From positions 62,695,753 through 62,759,752 of the forward strand of contig CM043959.1 of the NCBI GenBank assembly GCA_014529385.2: 64,000 nt of DNA, written 5' to 3'. Shown piece by piece: positions 60,701-64,000 of the stretch. This DNA is from Adiantum capillus-veneris. Its lineage: Eukaryota > Streptophyta > Polypodiopsida > Polypodiales > Pteridaceae. A program made the translations under genes and the position numbers. Position 1 is the stretch's first letter, and each line of letters starts with the position of its first letter. The notes under the pieces were generated by a model that worked only from the letters and a program-made list of their open reading frames with translations, was not told the DNA's origin and did not search any database.

Positions 60701-61065
60701 ATGCTCGCGAATTGAGGAGCATCTTCCAACTATGGTTGCCGACATCTTTTCCAAGTGCAAAAAGACATGAGATTATTGTCTAGTTGAAAATCTAGCTTGA
60801 CTTCACTCGATAGCTTTTCTTCATTTTCACTAGTGATGCTGCACTTTATTTTCTTAGGATTTCTTTCTTTATTGATTAATTTTGTTGCGGAAGTGTCCTT
60901 GGGTTGAGCTTTTTATACATCTTCTTTTCTTTGATCATTTACTTTAGTTGATGTTGACTCATATGACTATGATACTGCACCATTGGCTTTTAATTGTTGA
61001 GTATTATCGGCCTGCATTTGACTAACCTTTGATCCTAAAAGATCCACTATACTTTCAGGAAAAAT
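57720..61065 (-). pseudogene. LTR-K 3' internal region, degraded gag-like coding sequence (copy A)
   Basis: It is the counterpart of 28.67-31.9 kb. Longer readable pieces on the minus strand are 60580-60242 (112 codons, starting MGMPMAQKVLEIQILNMM and rich in Lys, Ser and Glu), 59654-59379 (KSGFRNFKSIDDPTKTFKET) and 59303-58971 (YQPQQCVRIPKKKIYKR). The protein looks basic and low in complexity, and I do not recognise it. Matching pieces in the other copy show the coding frame. Pol domains are absent here too. Confidence 0.55.
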
Positions 61066-61290
61066 CTATCTCTTAGAAGGAGATTTTGGTGGTGACCTTT
61101 GTGAAGCCTTCTTAGCTTTTTCCGTTAATTTTGACCTCTCGGTCACCTGTTCTGGTAGCTTGAAGCGTTGCACCATCTTCAGATAGTCTTTGGCTTCAAT
61201 ATGACCATCCATATGGGTTTGTACAAGGTCATGGACCTGTTGATATTTGTTACCATTTGCATTTCGATATGCATATGTGAGCTTGGTCAC
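61066..61290 (-). pseudogene. LTR-K conserved fragment
   Basis: MTKLTYAYRNANGNKYQQVH, DGHIEAKDYLKMVQRFKLPE and RSPPKSPSKR correspond to 32190-31960 in the other copy with mostly conservative changes. The function is unknown. The Ser/Pro/Lys end looks like a disordered nucleic-acid-binding tail. Confidence 0.5.
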
Positions 61291-61771
61291 ATGGAATTGC
61301 TTGAACAGTATTGGGTTTCTTGGCTTTCGACTCTGACTTGTGGAGATTACCTGAAACTTTTCTCCTTCATGATCTTCATAGAAGCATTTGTCTGGAAATT
61401 TTGAGGCAATATGGTCAATTGGAAACTTCCAACAACCATATGATCTTTCAATGGTTTCTCCTTTGAAGAGGTCTGTTGGTTAAAGGCTCTAAAGATTTTA
61501 ACTATTGGCGCATTTCCTGATCTACATGAGCTCATTTTGATGAATTTATAGCTCCCCCCTTCCAAGGGTGATCACTAAAGCTTTCTCCATTGTAAGTGCA
61601 AAAAACTATTTGGTTCTGGTTTGATCTCACCTTTTGGGAGTGTGAGGGCACACTATGGGCAGCACTATTGATGTTTGGCATCTGTATTGCTTCTGCATAG
61701 ATTAATACGTACCTTCATCAAACATGACAAATAATTTCCCAAGTCAAGCTATACAAAACATTGTTTTCACC

Positions 61772-62368
61772 CTAATATTGTGAATCCCATGGGTCTACTA
61801 TGATATGCGCTTCTGTGGTTTCAAAACCCAAGGCATCGTAGATTTTAGACTCTTCTCTATGTCTACGTTTATTTTGGTCAAAGAATATTCTCGTTCGGTC
61901 ACAATGTCGAAGCTTGATTTTCAACATTTTTTCCTTTGAAATGAACCATCCCTCTTGATCTATCACTTGACATAACTCTATGAGTTGGTATGTTGGCCTT
62001 GCAAATACTGGTCGATCCTTTTTGTATAGTTTCTCTTTTCGGTCTACATAGTGTGCATATGAAATTTGTGTTCCATACAATGCTAACATCAATTGCTCTG
62101 ATGAGTCCCTTAGACTTGTGAAAGATTGCACACTAGTGGTAGCGGATGGAGAATCATTTGCAAAGCTAACGCTCTTTTCAACCATCAGTGATATCTCGAC
62201 ACTTTGACCAAATTCACGCAGCCATTTGTTGTTCAAAGAATCAATTTTAACACTAGGTTGGTAACCTAACGGGACATAAAAGTGTCCTTTCAGGGTTTTG
62301 AAAAAAACCTCCAAAACCATAGTAGATCCACTCATTTTGTAAAATCCCTTCATGAGGTTATAGTTCAA
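61772..62368 (-). CDS. Uncharacterised LTR-K reading frame (198 codons)
   Basis: This is the longest intact frame of the family. It includes MVLEVFFKTLKGHFYVPLGY, SSEQLMLALYGTQISYAHYV, KKDRPVFARPTYQLIELCQV and IDQEGWFISKEKMLKIKLRH, and ends with HIIVDPWDSQY. No signal peptide, membrane segment or enzyme motif is apparent. Its C-terminal ~70 codons recur, worn, at 48130-48340. It lies between the knuckle region (63.6-63.9 kb) and the basic region (61.3 kb), so it is probably a structural, Gag-like part of the same product. Confidence 0.45.
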   Translation of the reverse strand: MNYNLMKGFYKMSGSTMVLEVFFKTLKGHFYVPLGYQPSVKIDSLNNKWLREFGQSVEISLMVEKSVSFANDSPSATTSVQSFTSLRDSSEQLMLALYGTQISYAHYVDRKEKLYKKDRPVFARPTYQLIELCQVIDQEGWFISKEKMLKIKLRHCDRTRIFFDQNKRRHREESKIYDALGFETTEAHIIVDPWDSQY

Positions 62369-62411
62369 GGCCTACTAAACAAGGAAAAAATTAAGAAACT
62401 TGTAAAATTTC

Positions 62412-63630
62412 TCATCTTTTGGTCACACCAAGCCTCCAAAGTTGATGGACCCGTGAATTTTCATCAAAACAATCATTTCTTACGTTTTGTTGCATAAAAA
62501 TAAGATTAGGGATTTTTGTAGAACTTGAGATAAATTCCCTAGTTAACTTCAATGGGTTGATGATCAGAACATACGATTGCTTCTCACTCACTATTTTTTG
62601 TTTTGCCAAAATAAATAGGTACAAAAGAGTTGATTTTTTACCATTCTGCAAACCTATCATCAAAGTTTCTATAGCCACACTCAATACAAATAATATATGC
62701 ATGTTTTCTTAGTTCCGTATTGTCCTTTATGTTCATAAGGAGCCATGGAGCATGTCAAAAGAATAATACATCTCTTACGAAGGGGAATCTTGGGGACAAA
62801 GATGAAGTGTTAAATAAAACAAACGTGAAAAAACTGGGTTCAACATTATGAGTTGTAGAATCCCATAGAAACTATTCAATATCTTGCCAAATTTTATCCT
62901 TATGACTAGATATGGTTACTACCTACAAAATGCATGTAGTTGTCACAAGAAACTAACAATATTGAAAAAGCTATACTTGATATACTAGAATGTTTCGTTT
63001 TCTTCTATAATTGAAAAAATCAACCATCATTGTGTACTATGAAAAATAGGGTATTAGGTGCCCCAAAACTCTTGGAATGTTACCTTTATGTTACAATATG
63101 TGACATAGAATATAAAAAATGAATTTGGATATCATGAAATCCACCAAAAAAATCATAGAAGAGCTAAAATTGGCTAAAAAACAGGATTTGATAACTTTTG
63201 TAATTTGGTCATAACTTACAACTTTAATATTTATTTCTCCCTAGAAGCATCAAGACATGTTGAGGACTATTAAAGATAGTTCTCTAGCATTATAGACCTC
63301 ACAAACATGAATTCTAGAGTGGTATAGTTGCAAAAAGTTGGAAAATGCCAAAAACAGGACCCGTTTTTTCACACAGTTTAGGTTGTGAAATGTTTTGCAA
63401 GGACAATGATAAAGATGGAATTGATATTCCAAAAAACTGTCAAGTTGTTTTCAGCTCATGAGACAACTTTCTAGATAGATAGCACCTCAAAATCCATTTT
63501 GAAACTCTTGACATAATTCAAGGAAAATGGTCACTTAACAGGACATAAAAGTGTCCCATTACCAACCTAGTGTTAAGCTTTTCATGTGCATGTGCATCTT
63601 CATGAAAATTTTGACTTTGTAGTGCTTTTA
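62412..63630. other. Worn internal sequence of LTR-K
   Basis: AT-rich. One minus-strand frame at 62702-62412 is open for 96 codons, but I cannot relate it to any protein. The equivalent region is missing from the 48-kb copy. Confidence 0.35.
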
Positions 63631-63640
63631 TTGGTGCTTC

Positions 63641-64000
63641 TTATGGTAATGCAAGAATATTTGGTTGCATCAATAATGACAAGCTAGATGCACTTACATC
63701 GGGATTTGTCTTTTCAATGTGCTCCATGCTTTGGTTTGCGGTTGTCGTGTCCCGATTGGCTGGATTTCTTCGACAAACCTCTAGGAAATGTCCACCTTTT
63801 CTTGCACAATTTGAGCAATACACCATCACGGGTGGTATGTCAAATGGCTCGTCTATCTCAAGCTCTTTCTAAGAAGTCTTTTCTTCTATACTTTCAAGTT
63901 GTAAGATTCTTCTTTTAGAACACTGAGCATTAAGCTGTAGACTGCTCCATCTTGGCCTTTTGTACCGTCTTTGACTTGCTTCTCAAATTAAATTGGCTTC
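63641..64000 (-). pseudogene. LTR-K zinc-knuckle region, running off the window
   Basis: On the minus strand LEIDEPFDIPPVMVYCSNC leads into a knuckle-like CSNCARKGGHFLEVC (C-x2-C-x5-H-x4-C, one residue longer than the usual gap). RRNPANRD follows. The part above 63830 matches 48340-48540. A nucleic-acid-binding, Gag- or ORF1-like role is the simplest reading. The region continues beyond the window. Confidence 0.5.

Overview
The window looks like nuclear DNA of a land plant with a large, repeat-rich genome. The signs are long repeat-filled introns with GT-AG borders, Ty1-copia elements primed by initiator tRNA-Met (TGGTATCAGAGC), a chromovirus-type Ty3-gypsy element, 5-bp target duplications, and a plant-type NIF/FCP1-like domain with a DLNGLL motif. 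I cannot name the species. A fern, lycophyte, bryophyte or gymnosperm seems likelier than a compact-genome angiosperm. I saw no tRNA, rRNA, CRISPR or bacterial operon structure.

1-25 kb: exons on the + strand sit in a sea of tandem repeats built on GGACAAGTGGTGGACCTT, arranged in ~440-bp higher-order units. Splice phases connect four exons into one reading path: ParB-like (4510-5698), a DNA-methyltransferase-like region that has lost its DPPY motif (5783-7163), a SET domain (9740-10300) and a NIF/FCP1-like HAD phosphatase domain (10940-12137). Three lesions break it: a frameshift near 5371, a TGA at 10294-10296 and a local duplication near 11364-11410. A second NIF-like exon with one internal stop lies at 22002-22777. 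From ~13 kb the repeat array runs in the opposite orientation, as an inverted copy of the intron-like array at 1-4.48 kb. A decayed copia element (13666-17547) sits in it between two copies of a ~480-bp host segment. Remains of a gypsy element lie at 24.4-25.1 kb.

25-64 kb: this is a nest of LTR retrotransposons. The oldest layer, here called LTR-K (minus strand), has ~1.175-kb LTRs at 27383-28651 and 56526-57700. Each LTR has a polypurine tract on one side and a primer-binding site on the other, so the order is internal-LTR-internal-LTR-internal. Its internal region encodes a degraded gag-like, zinc-knuckle and basic protein family and shows no polymerase of its own. Inside it lie copia-3 (32656-39012, target duplication AAGTT), a chromovirus (39476-46950, target duplication CCCTA, ~2-kb LTRs) and copia-2 (49107-54560, target duplication TTGCG).

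Most unusual: (i) the apparent ParB-MTase-SET-phosphatase fusion gene; (ii) nine small stem-loops with different, mostly self-complementary stems and a shared GGTTA-like pentaloop inside the chromovirus LTR at 46123-46338, downstream of a 67-codon LTR reading frame that ends close to a possible splice donor; (iii) a family of TATCTTAGG/CCTAAGATA hairpins through the LTR-K leader. All coordinates come from reading by eye. Homology calls rest on motif recognition, not on searches.
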